This document shows, piece by piece, positions 28,461 to 38,559 of a stretch of 64,000 bases of DNA. Origin of the DNA: Bartonella elizabethae F9251 = ATCC 49927 (lineage in GTDB: Bacteria > Pseudomonadota > Alphaproteobacteria > Rhizobiales > Rhizobiaceae). Positions within the stretch are counted from its first letter, which is position 1; the number at the start of each line of letters is the position of its first letter. The notes under the pieces were generated by a model, which was not told where the DNA came from, ran no database searches, and worked only from the letters and a program-made list of their open reading frames with translations. Made by a program: the position numbers and the translations under genes. The stretch spans positions 1-64,000 of the forward strand of contig NZ_JADB01000001.1 in the NCBI RefSeq assembly GCF_000518165.1, written 5' to 3'.

Positions 28461-29375
28461 ATGAATTCATTGAGGAGGGTGGGTTTGCGTAAAATCCGGA
28501 AAGCAGTATTTCCCGTAGCAGGTCTTGGTACGCGTTTTCTTCCTGCGACAAAAACGATACCTAAAGAAATGCTAACAGTTGTTGATAAGCCTGTTATTCA
28601 ATATGTTGTAGATGAGGCGCGGGAGGCTGGCATTGAGCATTTTATTTTTGTGACTGGACGCAACAAAGCAGTCATTGAGGACTATTTTGATGCGCAAGTT
28701 GAATTATATACAACACTTGCTGAATGTGGGAAAAAAGAAGATTTGGCGCATTTATACCGTTTACAGCCGTTGCCAGGGACAACTTCTTTCACACGACAAC
28801 AGCACCCTTTGGGGTTAGGGCATGCGGTTTGGTGCGCGCGTGAATTAGTTGCAGGTGAACCTTTTGCTTTGTTGTTACCTGATATGTTGATACAAGCAAA
28901 AAAGGGGTGTCTTTCTGAAATGATGAGTCTTTATGAAAGAACGGGGGGCGGAAATATTATAGCAGTTCAGGAATGCGATCCTAGAGAAACCCATAAATAT
29001 GGTATTGTGGGGAAAGGCAAACAGATTGCCAATGGTTTTGAAATCACAAAAATGGTAGAAAAACCAGCGCTTGGAACGGCACCATCAAATTTGTACATCA
29101 ATGGACGTTATATTTTACAGCCAGAAATTTTTAATATTCTTTCCAACCAAGAACGAGGAGCAGGAAATGAAGTTCAGCTAACAGATGCGATGATAAGGCT
29201 TTCAAACGAACAGAATTTTTGGGGTTTGCAATTAGAAGGGCGCACTTTTGATTGCGGTTCTAAAGCTGGTTTTATTGAAGCTAACGTTGCTTTTTCTTTG
29301 GCACGTGCTGATATGCACAGCCATGTTTCTGCCTCATTGAAAAATTTACTAGAAACCATTAAAGTCGAACAATGA
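28461..29375 (+). CDS. galU: UTP-glucose-1-phosphate uridylyltransferase GalU
   Basis: Makes UDP-glucose for surface polysaccharide and lipopolysaccharide. Nucleotidyltransferase motif [25 protein letters not shown] at the N-terminus, then [55 protein letters not shown] and [17 protein letters not shown]. Two starts are plausible: ATG 28461 (AAAGG five bases upstream) and TTG 28485, which has an exceptional GAGGAGG at six bases and gives the shorter N-terminus usual for the family. The frame is open to 28380. kdsD follows, so both feed envelope sugar synthesis. Confidence 0.94.
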   Translation: MNSLRRVGLRKIRKAVFPVAGLGTRFLPATKTIPKEMLTVVDKPVIQYVVDEAREAGIEHFIFVTGRNKAVIEDYFDAQVELYTTLAECGKKEDLAHLYRLQPLPGTTSFTRQQHPLGLGHAVWCARELVAGEPFALLLPDMLIQAKKGCLSEMMSLYERTGGGNIIAVQECDPRETHKYGIVGKGKQIANGFEITKMVEKPALGTAPSNLYINGRYILQPEIFNILSNQERGAGNEVQLTDAMIRLSNEQNFWGLQLEGRTFDCGSKAGFIEANVAFSLARADMHSHVSASLKNLLETIKVEQ

Positions 29376-29414
29376 TGTAGATCTCCCATGTAATTTTATT
29401 GATTGAATTTGATT

Positions 29415-30407
29415 ATGACAATACCATTTCCTCATAGGGCTTTGCAGGGGGCTGTTGCATCGGCGCTTAAAACACTTGCCAGTGAAAAGCAAGGGCTTGA
29501 AGCGCTTGAAGCAGCTTTTCTTGGAAGTCTTTCCTCTTCTTTTGAAGCGGCTGTTCAAACCATTAGAAATGCCCTCGGACATGTGGTCATTACGGGCCTT
29601 GGGAAAAGTGGTCATATCGGGACAAAAATTGCAGCAACCTTAGCTTCAACTGGAACGCCTGCTTTTTTTGTTCACGCTGCAGAAGCCAATCACGGTGATC
29701 TTGGTATGATTGGATCTGATGATGTTATCCTTGCTTTATCATGGTCTGGTGAAACGCAAGAATTAAGTGGCATTATGAGTTATGCGGCACGTTTTCGTAT
29801 CCCCCTTATTGCAATGACATCAAGTGAGCACTCTGTATTAGGTCGACAAGCGGATATTGTTCTCTTATTACCCAAGGTAGAAGAGGCGTGTCCCCATGGT
29901 TTAGCGCCTACAACTTCAACAATTATGCAATTGGCAATGGGAGATGCATTAGCAGTTTCTCTTTTAGAAATGCGTGGTTTTACCGCAACGGATTTCAAAA
30001 TATATCATCCTGGTGGTTCTCTTGGTGCAAGCCTTAAATACGTGTGTGATATAATGCATGAGGGGGATCGTATTCCTTTGGTTATGCAGGGAACAGCTAT
30101 GACTGAAGCGATGAATGTTTTGGTAGAAAAACATTTTGGTTGTGTTGGTGTTATTAACCCCAGAGGTGAACTCATTGGAATTGTGACCGATGGTGATCTG
30201 GCACGGAACATTCATTTTAATTTATCAAAATTTAATGTTGATGAGGTGATGACCAAGGATCCTAAAGTTGTAAAGCCAAATACACTTGTTGGTGCAGCAA
30301 TGGCTTTTATTAATGATCATCATATTGGTGCATTCTTCGTGGTTGAAGATAAAAAACCGATAGGAATTGTTCATTTTCACGATCTTTTGCGCATCGGAGC
30401 TGCTTAG
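29415..30407 (+). CDS. kdsD: Arabinose-5-phosphate isomerase KdsD/KpsF
   Basis: Converts ribulose-5-phosphate to arabinose-5-phosphate, the first committed precursor of KDO in lipopolysaccharide. SIS domain at residues 40-175: VVITGLGKSGHIGTKIAATLASTGTPAFFVHAAEANHGDLGMI, ALSWSGETQEL, PHGLAPTTSTIMQLAMGDALA. Two CBS domains close the protein (GCVGVINPRGELIGIVTDGDLAR, IGAFFVVEDKKPIGIVHFHDLL). ATG 29415 is used; a TTG at 29403 is in frame but has no better ribosome binding site. Downstream of galU with a 39-base gap. Confidence 0.94.
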   Translation: MTIPFPHRALQGAVASALKTLASEKQGLEALEAAFLGSLSSSFEAAVQTIRNALGHVVITGLGKSGHIGTKIAATLASTGTPAFFVHAAEANHGDLGMIGSDDVILALSWSGETQELSGIMSYAARFRIPLIAMTSSEHSVLGRQADIVLLLPKVEEACPHGLAPTTSTIMQLAMGDALAVSLLEMRGFTATDFKIYHPGGSLGASLKYVCDIMHEGDRIPLVMQGTAMTEAMNVLVEKHFGCVGVINPRGELIGIVTDGDLARNIHFNLSKFNVDEVMTKDPKVVKPNTLVGAAMAFINDHHIGAFFVVEDKKPIGIVHFHDLLRIGAA

Positions 30408-30610
30408 ATTAAAGCTCTCTATTCAGATAAATGTTATTTTAGGCGAAAATAGACGGAACAATACAAAGTCACAAGTTTTTATTGTGAAGGGACTTTTCGC
30501 TGATCTTTTGTGGGAAAAAATAATTATTTTACGCATTTTATCATGTTTAGAAAATCCCACGGATACAGAGATTATATCAGTCTCTCTGCGTATTTTAGAG
30601 AGGATTTTCT

Positions 30611-30635
30611 ATCAGGAGGAGAAAGGATCACCTCC
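30611..30635. repeat. Hairpin between kdsD and omp10
   Basis: CAGGAGG and CCTCCTG form a 7-base stem around an 11-base loop at about 30611-30635, in the 277-base convergent gap between kdsD and omp10. A second potential stem (CAGAGA/TCTCTG) lies at about 30567-30589. There is no T-run; function is uncertain. Confidence 0.35.
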
Positions 30636-30684
30636 TGTTCGATGTATGTGCTCCCTCTGTTCTTAACTGAGAGAAGCTTACCTT

Positions 30685-31053
30685 TTACTCTGTTGAAGAT
30701 TTCCGCTTAAGGAAAAACTGTGCTCCTGTATGTGAGGTGCAGAGAAGTTGTGTGGCATCATATGACATTGTACAATTGACTCTAGAAATTGTTCCACGGA
30801 GAATAGAGCGTATTTCAATTTCTATATTTTGGGCATTGAGGTAACTATAGACTCCTTCTGATAGTTTTTCTTCTGTATCTGCTGCACGCGTTTCAAAAAC
30901 ACCATTGTGGAAAGAAGAAATAATACCATTCTCATCAACCCATTTTCCATCAATTCCAGTTGACATATTGGGGTTATAATATTGCGAAAAGCCACAGGCA
31001 CTTAATAGCAAGGCGGTGATTGTAAGACATAAAATATGATAGGTATGTTTCAT
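30685..31053 (-). CDS. omp10: Outer membrane lipoprotein Omp10
   Basis: Small lipoprotein of 122 residues. Signal peptide with lipobox LLSAC (acylated cysteine 20), then the Omp10 pattern known from Brucella: GIDGKWVDENGIISSFHNGVFETRAADTEEKLSEGVYSYL, IEIRSILRGTISRVNC and LLCTSHTGAQFFLKR. Two further cysteines (in VNC and LLC) may pair. In Brucella Omp10 is surface-exposed and immunogenic; its exact role is unknown. It is transcribed convergently with kdsD and alone. Confidence 0.88.
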   Translation of the reverse strand: MKHTYHILCLTITALLLSACGFSQYYNPNMSTGIDGKWVDENGIISSFHNGVFETRAADTEEKLSEGVYSYLNAQNIEIEIRSILRGTISRVNCTMSYDATQLLCTSHTGAQFFLKRKSSTE

Positions 31054-31320
31054 TTATTTCACTCTAATTTAGATTATTTTGCTCTCTATTCTCTATAAAA
31101 TTATTAAATTATGCCATGAGTCAATATGAAAAATTTTATAAAAATCAATGAAAAAGCAAAAAAAATAGAAAAAAATGCCTTAATGTTGTATTTAATTAAC
31201 AGCTTGATGAAATGTGCAAGTGAAACACAAGAGGTGAAATATTTCTTATGGTTTACAACAATTTTTACATTAAGCCGCTGAATAGTCTCATGAGTAATCT
31301 CAAAGGAGATTATTAACATT

Positions 31321-32706
31321 ATGGTTGGTCCCATTCTTGTTGCGAGTGAAGATTATGGAAGACGTATAGAGCTTTCTGCTATGCTCCGAGGTTTTGGTTA
31401 CCGTGTCATTGAAGCAGAAAATGGCCTCCGTACGATTGATCTTTTACAAAGACGTAAAAACATTGTGCTTGCACTCCTTGATGTCGTTATGAGTGATTTG
31501 AGTGTAAGCGATTTGATTAAAATGATTAGAGTTGCTGGTGTTTCTGTTCCTCTTGTTGTGATAGCACAACAAGAGAATCAAGATTTACTCCAGAAAGCTT
31601 TAACAGCTGGAGCCATTGATTATTGGATTCATCCAGTAACATTATTACGCGTAAGAGTTACGTTGGATATCCTTGCTCTTATTTCTGCTTTGGAGCATGA
31701 GGTTCAAGATATTCGGAGAAAGAAAGAGAATCATTTACGGTTTTCAGATCTTTGCATAAAAAGCAGAGTGATGCAGATTGTTTTAGAGCAATCGAGAACA
31801 GCAGCAACATCTTCACAAAATCTTTTAATAGAAGGTGAAGTTGGAACAGGTCGTGAGACCTTAGCACGGATTATTCATCATGAAGGTTTATTCGCGCAGG
31901 GCTCTTTTATTCGCTTTCAATGTTCGGCGATTGTTGATCCAGAAGAAGAAAATCAGCATTGGTTTAAAGAATTTCTTCCATTGGTTTCTTCACTTGAAAA
32001 CGGGACACTTTGCCTTTGTGATATTGATCGACTTGAGCCCATACAGCAAAAACGGTTTGCTCAGTATCTTAAAGAAAGGGAAAGGGATACAAAAGGAGAA
32101 CTTTTTCCTTTTCGGATCATTGCTATTTCAACATCGCGTTTAAAGGACTTAGTTAAAGAAAACTTTTTTTTGCATAGTTTGTTTGAACAATTTTCTCATC
32201 TTTCTATTAGCGTTCCTGCTTTACGAGAATTAAGGGATGACTTTCCAGAGATCACACAACGTTTGATCGATCGCATCATAACAGAAACAGGGCGATCACA
32301 TGTCCATGGTTTAGCAGGATCAGCGCTTTCTTTGCTTATGCAGTATGATTGGCCTGGTAATAGAAATGAACTTGAAAATTTTTTATTTCGTGCGATTTTA
32401 CTCAGTGAGGGGCCTTTATTAACAGTTCGAGATTTTCCCCAATTGATGGGAAATTCATTAATGAGTGTTCCCAATATCATTGAGGGTAATATGCAAGAAG
32501 ATAATGAACAAGATTCAATACAATTTTTGAATAATGATGGGCATGTACGTACTTTTGCAGAGATGGAACATGATATTATCGAGAAAGCAGTTAAACATTA
32601 TAAAGGGCATATGAGTGAGATTGCGCGCCGCCTTCATATTGGTCGCTCTACACTTTATCGAAAAATGGAAGAATTGAGAACGATAAGAAATCAAGAACGA
32701 AAGTAA
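31321..32706 (+). CDS. NtrC-type response regulator with degenerate receiver and AAA+ domains
   Basis: Three-domain regulator of 461 residues. The receiver (1-125) keeps D54 (ALLDVVMSD) but has the acidic pocket as SED and H104 (YWIHP) where the conserved lysine belongs. The AAA+ domain (about 145-380) has GEVGTGRE for Walker A (Lys to Arg) and GTLCLCDIDRL for Walker B. The ELFGHE..GAFTGA loop that contacts sigma-54 is absent (FQCSAIVDPEEENQHWFKEF instead). A Fis-type helix-turn-helix ends it (EIARRLHIGRSTLYRKMEEL). It probably binds DNA without ATP-driven sigma-54 activation (inference). No kinase gene is adjacent. GGAG lies about 12 bases upstream of the start. Confidence 0.85.
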   Translation: MVGPILVASEDYGRRIELSAMLRGFGYRVIEAENGLRTIDLLQRRKNIVLALLDVVMSDLSVSDLIKMIRVAGVSVPLVVIAQQENQDLLQKALTAGAIDYWIHPVTLLRVRVTLDILALISALEHEVQDIRRKKENHLRFSDLCIKSRVMQIVLEQSRTAATSSQNLLIEGEVGTGRETLARIIHHEGLFAQGSFIRFQCSAIVDPEEENQHWFKEFLPLVSSLENGTLCLCDIDRLEPIQQKRFAQYLKERERDTKGELFPFRIIAISTSRLKDLVKENFFLHSLFEQFSHLSISVPALRELRDDFPEITQRLIDRIITETGRSHVHGLAGSALSLLMQYDWPGNRNELENFLFRAILLSEGPLLTVRDFPQLMGNSLMSVPNIIEGNMQEDNEQDSIQFLNNDGHVRTFAEMEHDIIEKAVKHYKGHMSEIARRLHIGRSTLYRKMEELRTIRNQERK

Positions 32707-33052
32707 AATTCATAACAAATCTTTTTTGATGACAGGTATGAGTTTCAAAAAAAGAGAGGGGTTTTTGATAAAGCTATTGGGGCTACTTACAAAAAAACAG
32801 TCATGTATTATAAATTTTATTGGACTGTTTTAGCGTTTGTTTCATTTTATATATATTTATTAAAGCCAAGAGATATTTTTTTAAGCTTTTAAATATTGTG
32901 ACTAAATTTTGCATCATCAATATTAAATTTATACTCTCTTAAGCAAGAAATGGCATTTTATCTGCTACACGATTAAGATGAAATGATTAATTTAGTATTG
33001 TGGTTCGTATCACCGATGATGCGATAGCGTAAAAATAGAAAGTTTACCTTCT
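32707..33052. other. Intergenic region, 346 bases, with long-loop inverted repeat
   Basis: No gene seen. AAAACAGTC (32794-32802) and GACTGTTTT (32823-32831) form a 9-base perfect stem with a 20-base loop, a possible terminator of the regulator gene. The rest is AT-rich and presumably holds the promoter of the next gene. Confidence 0.45.
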
Positions 33053-34624
33053 TTGACTCTTTTACAGATTGTTATTGGTTTTATCCTCTTTTTTTTTATT
33101 GCGTCTATGTTGGCAATCTACACCTATGGGCGTTTCGTTGAAAATGCTAGGGGGCATTGTTCTTATGCGTTGCCTCTTCAGAAGGATGAAACTAAGCTTG
33201 ATCGTATCGTCAATCAATTGGCTAAGGAAGAAGATGGACTGGGGGTTGATAAAGATGCTCTTTCCCTCATCATCAGCAATTTGGATGCGTTTTGCGTTCG
33301 TGCAATAGGCGCAGCAGAGGCTGGGCGTAGCCTTGATCTAATGTATTATATTTGGGACGATGATTTAACGGGGCGTTTATTATTAAGTGAAATAGTTGAG
33401 GCAGCTGATAGAGGTGTTCGGGTACGGCTTCTTTTGGATGATATTAACGCTCAGGCACGTGATCCAGCTTATATTGCGCTTGATAAACATCCGCATATTG
33501 AGGTGAGAATGTTTAATCCAGGGCGATCACGAAAAGGTGGTTTACGCCGTGGTTTAGAGATTATATTACGGGCAATTACTGTAACACGGAGAATGCATAA
33601 TAAAGCTTTTATTGTTGATGGCAGGGTCGCTTTTGTAGGAGGACGTAATCTTGCAGATTCTTATTTTGATGCAGCTGAAGAATCTCATTTTCGAGATTTA
33701 GATTTGATGTTAATCGGTCCGTCTGTTAAAAAGGTGGAAAGTATCTTTGATGATTTTTGGAATAGTGCTGTTGTTTTGCCAATTCATACTTTGGTTCTTC
33801 CTAAAAGCGCAAGCGATCTTAGCTATTGGAAAGATAAATTACGAAAGTTTCGGGATTCCAAGGTTGCAAAAGTTTATTTAGATTATGTTAAAGAGCACAT
33901 TAACTTCGAGTGTTTTATCCAGGCAGGCAAGCGGTTATTTTTAGCCGATAAAGTTGTCGTTCTTTCTGACCCTCCAGAAAAAGCATTGCGTAAAAAAGCG
34001 AGCAATTGGCTTATGAAGGCACTCTCAAAGGTTATTGGCAATGCCCAAAAAACGGTTCAAATTACATCCCCTTATTTTGTTCCTGGTAAGGTAGGGACGC
34101 AGAATTTAAGTCATTTGGTTTCAAAAGGTGTTGATGTCAAAATTCTCACAAATTCTTTGGCGGCGACCGATGTAGCATTAGTGCATGGTGGTTATGTACC
34201 GTATCGTAAGGCGCTGTTGAAAAGTGGTGTTAAGCTTTATGAATTAAAAGCAGAAGGCAATCCCCATGGATTACGATTGTTTCGATCGAGTAAGGCAAGT
34301 TTACATGCCAAAGCTTTTTTAGTTGATCGTAAAACAGCTTTTATTGGATCTTTAAACTTTGATCCTAGATCAGCAGCACTCAATACAGAAATGGGCATTC
34401 TTTTTGAATGTGCTCCCATTACAGCAAGGCTAGATTTGTTGTTTTGCGAAGAAACGACGGGCGAAATGAGTTATCATCTTCGTCTTGGTAAGAATAATCG
34501 TATTTATTGGGATTTTATTGAAAATGAAAAAAAATATAGCATTGATTATGAGCCAGAAAGCAATTTTTGGCGTCGCGCATTTGCAAAAATAATAAGTTGG
34601 TTACCGATTGAATCGCAATTGTAA
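33053..34624 (+). CDS. Phospholipase D family membrane protein (cardiolipin synthase-like)
   Basis: Membrane-anchored phosphatidyltransferase or phospholipase with two HKD motifs: MHNKAFIVDGRVAFVGGRNLAD near residue 180 and LHAKAFLVDRKTAFIGSLNFDPRS near residue 416. Both have H-x-K-x4-D intact, so it should be active. An N-terminal membrane helix (IVIGFILFFFIASMLAIYTYG) anchors it. The TTG start at 33053 is needed to keep the full helix; an ATG at 33107 would remove most of it. Cardiolipin synthase is one possibility; the length of 523 and single helix also fit other alphaproteobacterial PLD proteins (E. coli ClsC/YmdC type). Confidence 0.85.
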   Translation: MTLLQIVIGFILFFFIASMLAIYTYGRFVENARGHCSYALPLQKDETKLDRIVNQLAKEEDGLGVDKDALSLIISNLDAFCVRAIGAAEAGRSLDLMYYIWDDDLTGRLLLSEIVEAADRGVRVRLLLDDINAQARDPAYIALDKHPHIEVRMFNPGRSRKGGLRRGLEIILRAITVTRRMHNKAFIVDGRVAFVGGRNLADSYFDAAEESHFRDLDLMLIGPSVKKVESIFDDFWNSAVVLPIHTLVLPKSASDLSYWKDKLRKFRDSKVAKVYLDYVKEHINFECFIQAGKRLFLADKVVVLSDPPEKALRKKASNWLMKALSKVIGNAQKTVQITSPYFVPGKVGTQNLSHLVSKGVDVKILTNSLAATDVALVHGGYVPYRKALLKSGVKLYELKAEGNPHGLRLFRSSKASLHAKAFLVDRKTAFIGSLNFDPRSAALNTEMGILFECAPITARLDLLFCEETTGEMSYHLRLGKNNRIYWDFIENEKKYSIDYEPESNFWRRAFAKIISWLPIESQL

Positions 34625-34786
34625 ATTTTTATAAACCACACTTTTAAAAAAATATTTATTTTTCTTTTCATTTTGTTTGTAGCATGGCATAATTTTTCGC
34701 CAATCTACCCTATGAGGACCGCAGTTGTATTTTAAAGCTTCTTGCGGTGTTTTGTTATAATATTTTATTATAAAAGGAATTTTGCT

Positions 34787-36286
34787 ATGGCAAAAATTGT
34801 TGAAACGGGGACAGGGGCATTGGCACTGACTTTTGATGATGTACTTTTACAGCCAGGTCATTCTCTTGTTATGCCTAGTCAAGTGGATCTTAGGACGCGC
34901 ATTGCAGCCGATATTCAGCTCAATTTGCCATTGCTTTCCGCTGCAATGGATACGGTAACAGAATCGCGTTTGGCAATTGCTATGGCTCAAGCAGGTGGTC
35001 TTGGGGTTATTCATCGGAATATGTCTCCTGCAGAGCAGGCAGAAGAAGTTCGCCAGGTAAAAAAGTTTGAATCTGGTATGGTTGTTAATCCAGTCACAAT
35101 TGGACCCGATGCAACCCTTGATGAAGCGAAAGCTTTGATGCGCTTTCATGGTATTTCAGGTATTCCGGTTGTCGAAAATAGTGTTAAAGGAGAGACTGCT
35201 GGACGGCTTGTTGGCATTTTGACCAATAGAGATGTCCGTTTTGCATCGGATCCAAAACAAAAAATTTATGAATTAATGACCCATGAGAATTTGATCACAG
35301 TGCGTGAAAATGTTCAACTGAGTGAGGCAAAATATCTTTTACATCATCACCGTATTGAAAAATTATTGGTTGTGGATGAACAAAATCGTTGTGTCGGTCT
35401 GATAACAGTAAAGGATATTGAAAAAGCAAAATTAAATCCAAATGCGGCTAAAGATTCTCAAGGACGCTTGCGTGTCGCAGCGGCGAGTAGTGTTGGGAAT
35501 GATGGGATTGAACGTGCTGAACGCCTCATTGACGCAGGTGTTGATGTGTTGGTCATTGATACAGCGCATGGACATTCTCAGCGTGTTCTAGAAACTGTTG
35601 AACGGATTAAAAAAATGGCTTCTTCGCCAGCTGTTATTGCTGGGAATGTCGCGACCGCTCAAGCAACGCAAGCATTGATTGACAGTGGTGCAGATGCGGT
35701 AAAAGTTGGTATTGGTCCTGGCTCTATTTGTACAACACGTATTGTTGCTGGTGTTGGTGTTCCTCAACTTGCCGCTATTATGAATGCTGCAGAAGTTGCT
35801 GAAAAAGCAAGCATTCCCATCATTGCAGATGGTGGGATTAAAGCATCGGGTGATTTTGCTAAAGCTTTAGCGGGTGGGGCTTGTGCAGCAATGATCGGTT
35901 CTCTTTTAGCGGGAACAGAAGAAAGCCCTGGTGAAGTTTATCTTTATCAAGGTCGATCTTTTAAAGCCTATCGGGGTATGGGATCTGTTGGTGCTATGGC
36001 ACGAGGATCAGCAGATCGTTATTTTCAAGATGACGTTCGTGATGAATTGAAGTTAGTTCCTGAAGGTGTAGAGGGTCAAGTAGCCTATAAAGGTCCTATA
36101 GCATCAGTTCTCCATCAGCTTGCTGGTGGACTGCGTGCTTCGATGGGCTACGTTGGGGCAAAAGATCTCGTAGAGTTTCGTAAAAAAGCAACGTTTGTTC
36201 GTATTACCAATGCGGGACTCCATGAAAGCCATACGCATGATGTTTCGATCACACGGGAGAGTCCAAACTATCGGGGACCAGTTTGA
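34787..36286 (+). CDS. guaB: Inosine-5'-monophosphate dehydrogenase GuaB
   Basis: Oxidises IMP to XMP with NAD+, the committed step to GMP. TIM barrel with an inserted CBS pair (about residues 95-215; GIVPVVENS-like and [23 protein letters not shown]). Catalytic loop with cysteine: [22 protein letters not shown]; also [34 protein letters not shown] and the flap [19 protein letters not shown] lies upstream of ATG 34787, giving 500 residues. The frame is open to 34742 without support. The GMP partner guaA lies 2.3 kb downstream. Confidence 0.97.
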   Translation: MAKIVETGTGALALTFDDVLLQPGHSLVMPSQVDLRTRIAADIQLNLPLLSAAMDTVTESRLAIAMAQAGGLGVIHRNMSPAEQAEEVRQVKKFESGMVVNPVTIGPDATLDEAKALMRFHGISGIPVVENSVKGETAGRLVGILTNRDVRFASDPKQKIYELMTHENLITVRENVQLSEAKYLLHHHRIEKLLVVDEQNRCVGLITVKDIEKAKLNPNAAKDSQGRLRVAAASSVGNDGIERAERLIDAGVDVLVIDTAHGHSQRVLETVERIKKMASSPAVIAGNVATAQATQALIDSGADAVKVGIGPGSICTTRIVAGVGVPQLAAIMNAAEVAEKASIPIIADGGIKASGDFAKALAGGACAAMIGSLLAGTEESPGEVYLYQGRSFKAYRGMGSVGAMARGSADRYFQDDVRDELKLVPEGVEGQVAYKGPIASVLHQLAGGLRASMGYVGAKDLVEFRKKATFVRITNAGLHESHTHDVSITRESPNYRGPV

Positions 36287-36394
36287 AGATATAAGAACCT
36301 GGTATCATGTCACATAGATGTAAAATCTTCTGGGAACAAGAAAGAGAGATGGTTTTTCTTCCTGTTTGTGATTTGGTATCATAATCCACAAAAG

Positions 36395-36427
36395 GAAAGA
36401 ATTAGAGGCTAAAACTCTAATTCTTTC
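36395..36427. terminator. Hairpin between guaB and the small minus-strand ORF
   Basis: Perfect 13-base stem GAAAGAATTAGAG / CTCTAATTCTTTC (36395-36407, 36415-36427) with loop GCTAAAA. It lies between convergent genes and can serve both; the tail is T-rich on the minus side (CTTTTG). Confidence 0.7.
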
Positions 36428-36465
36428 TGTTACGACTATGTGAAGTCAATTATATAAAGTTATAA

Positions 36466-36612
36466 TTAACTTTTTGTTGTCTTGCGTCCCGTCTTTGACG
36501 CACGTTGGCGAGTGTTTGTCTGATCACTTTCGACGGATTTCTTTCCATTGTTTGAGGGCATTGTATTATGACGGCTTTTAGATGAAGTTGTTTTTCCATT
36601 ATTATAAGTCAT
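36466..36612 (-). CDS. Small basic Ser/Thr/Asn/Lys-rich protein, 48 residues
   Basis: Short reading frame with a very good ribosome binding site (AAGGAG seven bases before the ATG) and a terminator-like hairpin 40 bases past its stop. The product is highly polar and basic (MTYNNGKTTSSKSRHN start, RASKTGRKTTKS end), with no cysteine and no hydrophobic core, so probably disordered and perhaps nucleic-acid binding (inference). I recognise no family. The strong ribosome binding site and the biased composition favour a real gene. Confidence 0.55.
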   Translation of the reverse strand: MTYNNGKTTSSKSRHNTMPSNNGKKSVESDQTNTRQRASKTGRKTTKS

Positions 36613-37140
36613 TATTTTCTCCTTTTAAATTATCTGGCAGTTACCAGTATAATCAAAACGGTCGTGCCAAATAGTGGTTCCAAGCATTTTCTAAAAAGTT
36701 AATTTTTTGTTGAGAATAAGATGAGCCTATCTCATCTTGTTAGAAGATTTTTTCTCCTTTTTCAGAAGGATTATATTTTCAAGATGGAAGATATCGGATT
36801 TTTTCAGTTATTTAGATAAGTTGAGAAAATTTCATTTTACACAATAACAAGGAGTTTGTTTTTTCGTAATGTATGGTGGAAAGAAGTTCTTTATGGATGG
36901 CAACCTATCTTTTAGCGTAAGAGGGTTTTATGTATTTTAGAAGGATAAAAAGCTAATGGTCAGAAAATGAAAGGAAAAATCTAGATACACTAAATGGGTT
37001 CTTATAAAGAAGTATGCTCAGATTATTTTTTAAAAGTAAATGTAAATTTTTGATGGCTTTGAGAAGAGTTCATTGGCAATAGGACGATAATATTATTTTT
37101 AAAACAGTTTAGAATTTTATTATTTTAATGGGAGAAGTGA
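36613..37140. other. Gene-free stretch upstream of the RsmB-type gene, 528 bases
   Basis: AT-rich; contains the upstream region of the small minus-strand ORF and of the plus-strand methyltransferase. I saw no RNA gene or clear promoter. Confidence 0.4.
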
Positions 37141-38427
37141 ATGCGATTAGGTGGGCGTTTGCAAGCCGCAATAGATGTTCTCAAAGAGATAGAAATGAGG
37201 CATCGTCCTGTAGGAGAAGCTTTAAAGGATTGGGGGCTTTCTCATCGTTTTGCTGGAGCAGGTGATCGTGCAGCTATTGGTACAATCGTTTATGATGTTT
37301 TAAGACGACGATATTCTTTACAATGGCGAATGGAGAGTGATGATATTCGGGATATTGTTTTTGCTACCTTATTAGATACGGGAAAAATGACGCTGGAGCA
37401 AATTGACAATGCGTTAGAAGGAGATCGGTTTGCACCGCAGTTATTAGAGGATCAACAGCGCAAATCGTGGCAAAAGCGGCAATTAGTGGATGCACCAGAC
37501 TATATTCGTGGTGATATTCCTCAATGGTGTCAAGCACATCTTTGTCCTTTATTTGGTGATAACTGGATCGTGGAAGCTGCTGCACTAGCAACGCGTCCTT
37601 CTTTAGACCTACGGGTCAATAGCCTAAAGGCAACACCAGAAAAGGTACTAAAAGAATTAGCAAAAACAAAACTTCAATCGTTTTCATGGTTTCGGCAAGC
37701 TTTAAGAGTTGCGCCGATTGAAAAATTTGATCGTCATCCCAATGTTCAAGTAGAGCCAGCTTTTCAAAAAGGGTACTTTGAAATACAGGATTTAGGGTCT
37801 CAAATTGTTGCTCATCTTGTGGAAGCGCAAGAAAGTATGCAGGTATTAGATTATTGTGCAGGTGCTGGTGGCAAAACATTAGCTTTAGCTTCCGATATGA
37901 ACAATCGTGGGCAAATTTATGCTTATGATTTTGATAAAGCACGCCTAGCGCCTATTTTTGATCGTCTTCGACGCGCTGGTGTTCGTAATGTACAAACGCG
38001 AGTACAAAAAGAAGAATTGAAGTCTTTAATAGGTCAGATGGATAGAGTTTTGTTAGATGCACCCTGTAGCGGGACAGGAACATGGCGTCGTCGTCCAGAT
38101 GCGAAATGGCGTTTAACACTAGAGCAGGTAAAACAACGCCAAACAGAACAGAGGACGATTTTGAATGAGGCGATAGATTATCTTAAGCCAAATGGGCGCT
38201 TAGTCTATATTACCTGTTCTCTTTTTGCAGATGAAAATGAGGAACAAATTTTCCATTTCCTTCAACAGCATTCTCATTTTTCTCCAATAGATATGCAGGC
38301 ACTTTGGCAGAAATATTTCAGTTCTTCACCTGTGCAACCCGTTTTTTCAAATTATGGCCTGACTTTATCGCCTGCAACAACAAAAACAGATGGATTTTTT
38401 TTATCTGTGTTGCAAAAAAAACATTGA
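37141..38427 (+). CDS. RsmB/NOP family rRNA cytosine-C5 methyltransferase
   Basis: SAM-dependent RNA m5C methyltransferase of the RsmB (Fmu)/NOL1 family, 428 residues. SAM-binding motif I LDYCAGAGGKTLALA (about 237-251); motif IV LLDAPCSGTGTWRRRPDAKW and motif VI LVYITCSLFADENEEQI carry the two family cysteines. The N-terminal ~80 residues are a reduced helical region rather than a clear NusB domain. RsmB methylates C967 of 16S rRNA in E. coli; the target here is inferred. It lies between guaB and guaA. GGGAGAAGTG precedes the ATG. Confidence 0.9.
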   Translation: MRLGGRLQAAIDVLKEIEMRHRPVGEALKDWGLSHRFAGAGDRAAIGTIVYDVLRRRYSLQWRMESDDIRDIVFATLLDTGKMTLEQIDNALEGDRFAPQLLEDQQRKSWQKRQLVDAPDYIRGDIPQWCQAHLCPLFGDNWIVEAAALATRPSLDLRVNSLKATPEKVLKELAKTKLQSFSWFRQALRVAPIEKFDRHPNVQVEPAFQKGYFEIQDLGSQIVAHLVEAQESMQVLDYCAGAGGKTLALASDMNNRGQIYAYDFDKARLAPIFDRLRRAGVRNVQTRVQKEELKSLIGQMDRVLLDAPCSGTGTWRRRPDAKWRLTLEQVKQRQTEQRTILNEAIDYLKPNGRLVYITCSLFADENEEQIFHFLQQHSHFSPIDMQALWQKYFSSSPVQPVFSNYGLTLSPATTKTDGFFLSVLQKKH

Positions 38428-38559
38428 TCTATATTTTTGCATTTTTTATCATAAATTTTACAAGAATATTCCTTTTCTTAAGAAAACAGGCTTGTGAAAA
38501 GAGAAAGATTAAATCATAACTCTCATGAGTTCTCTTTTACAATTGTTGATTGGTTTTCT

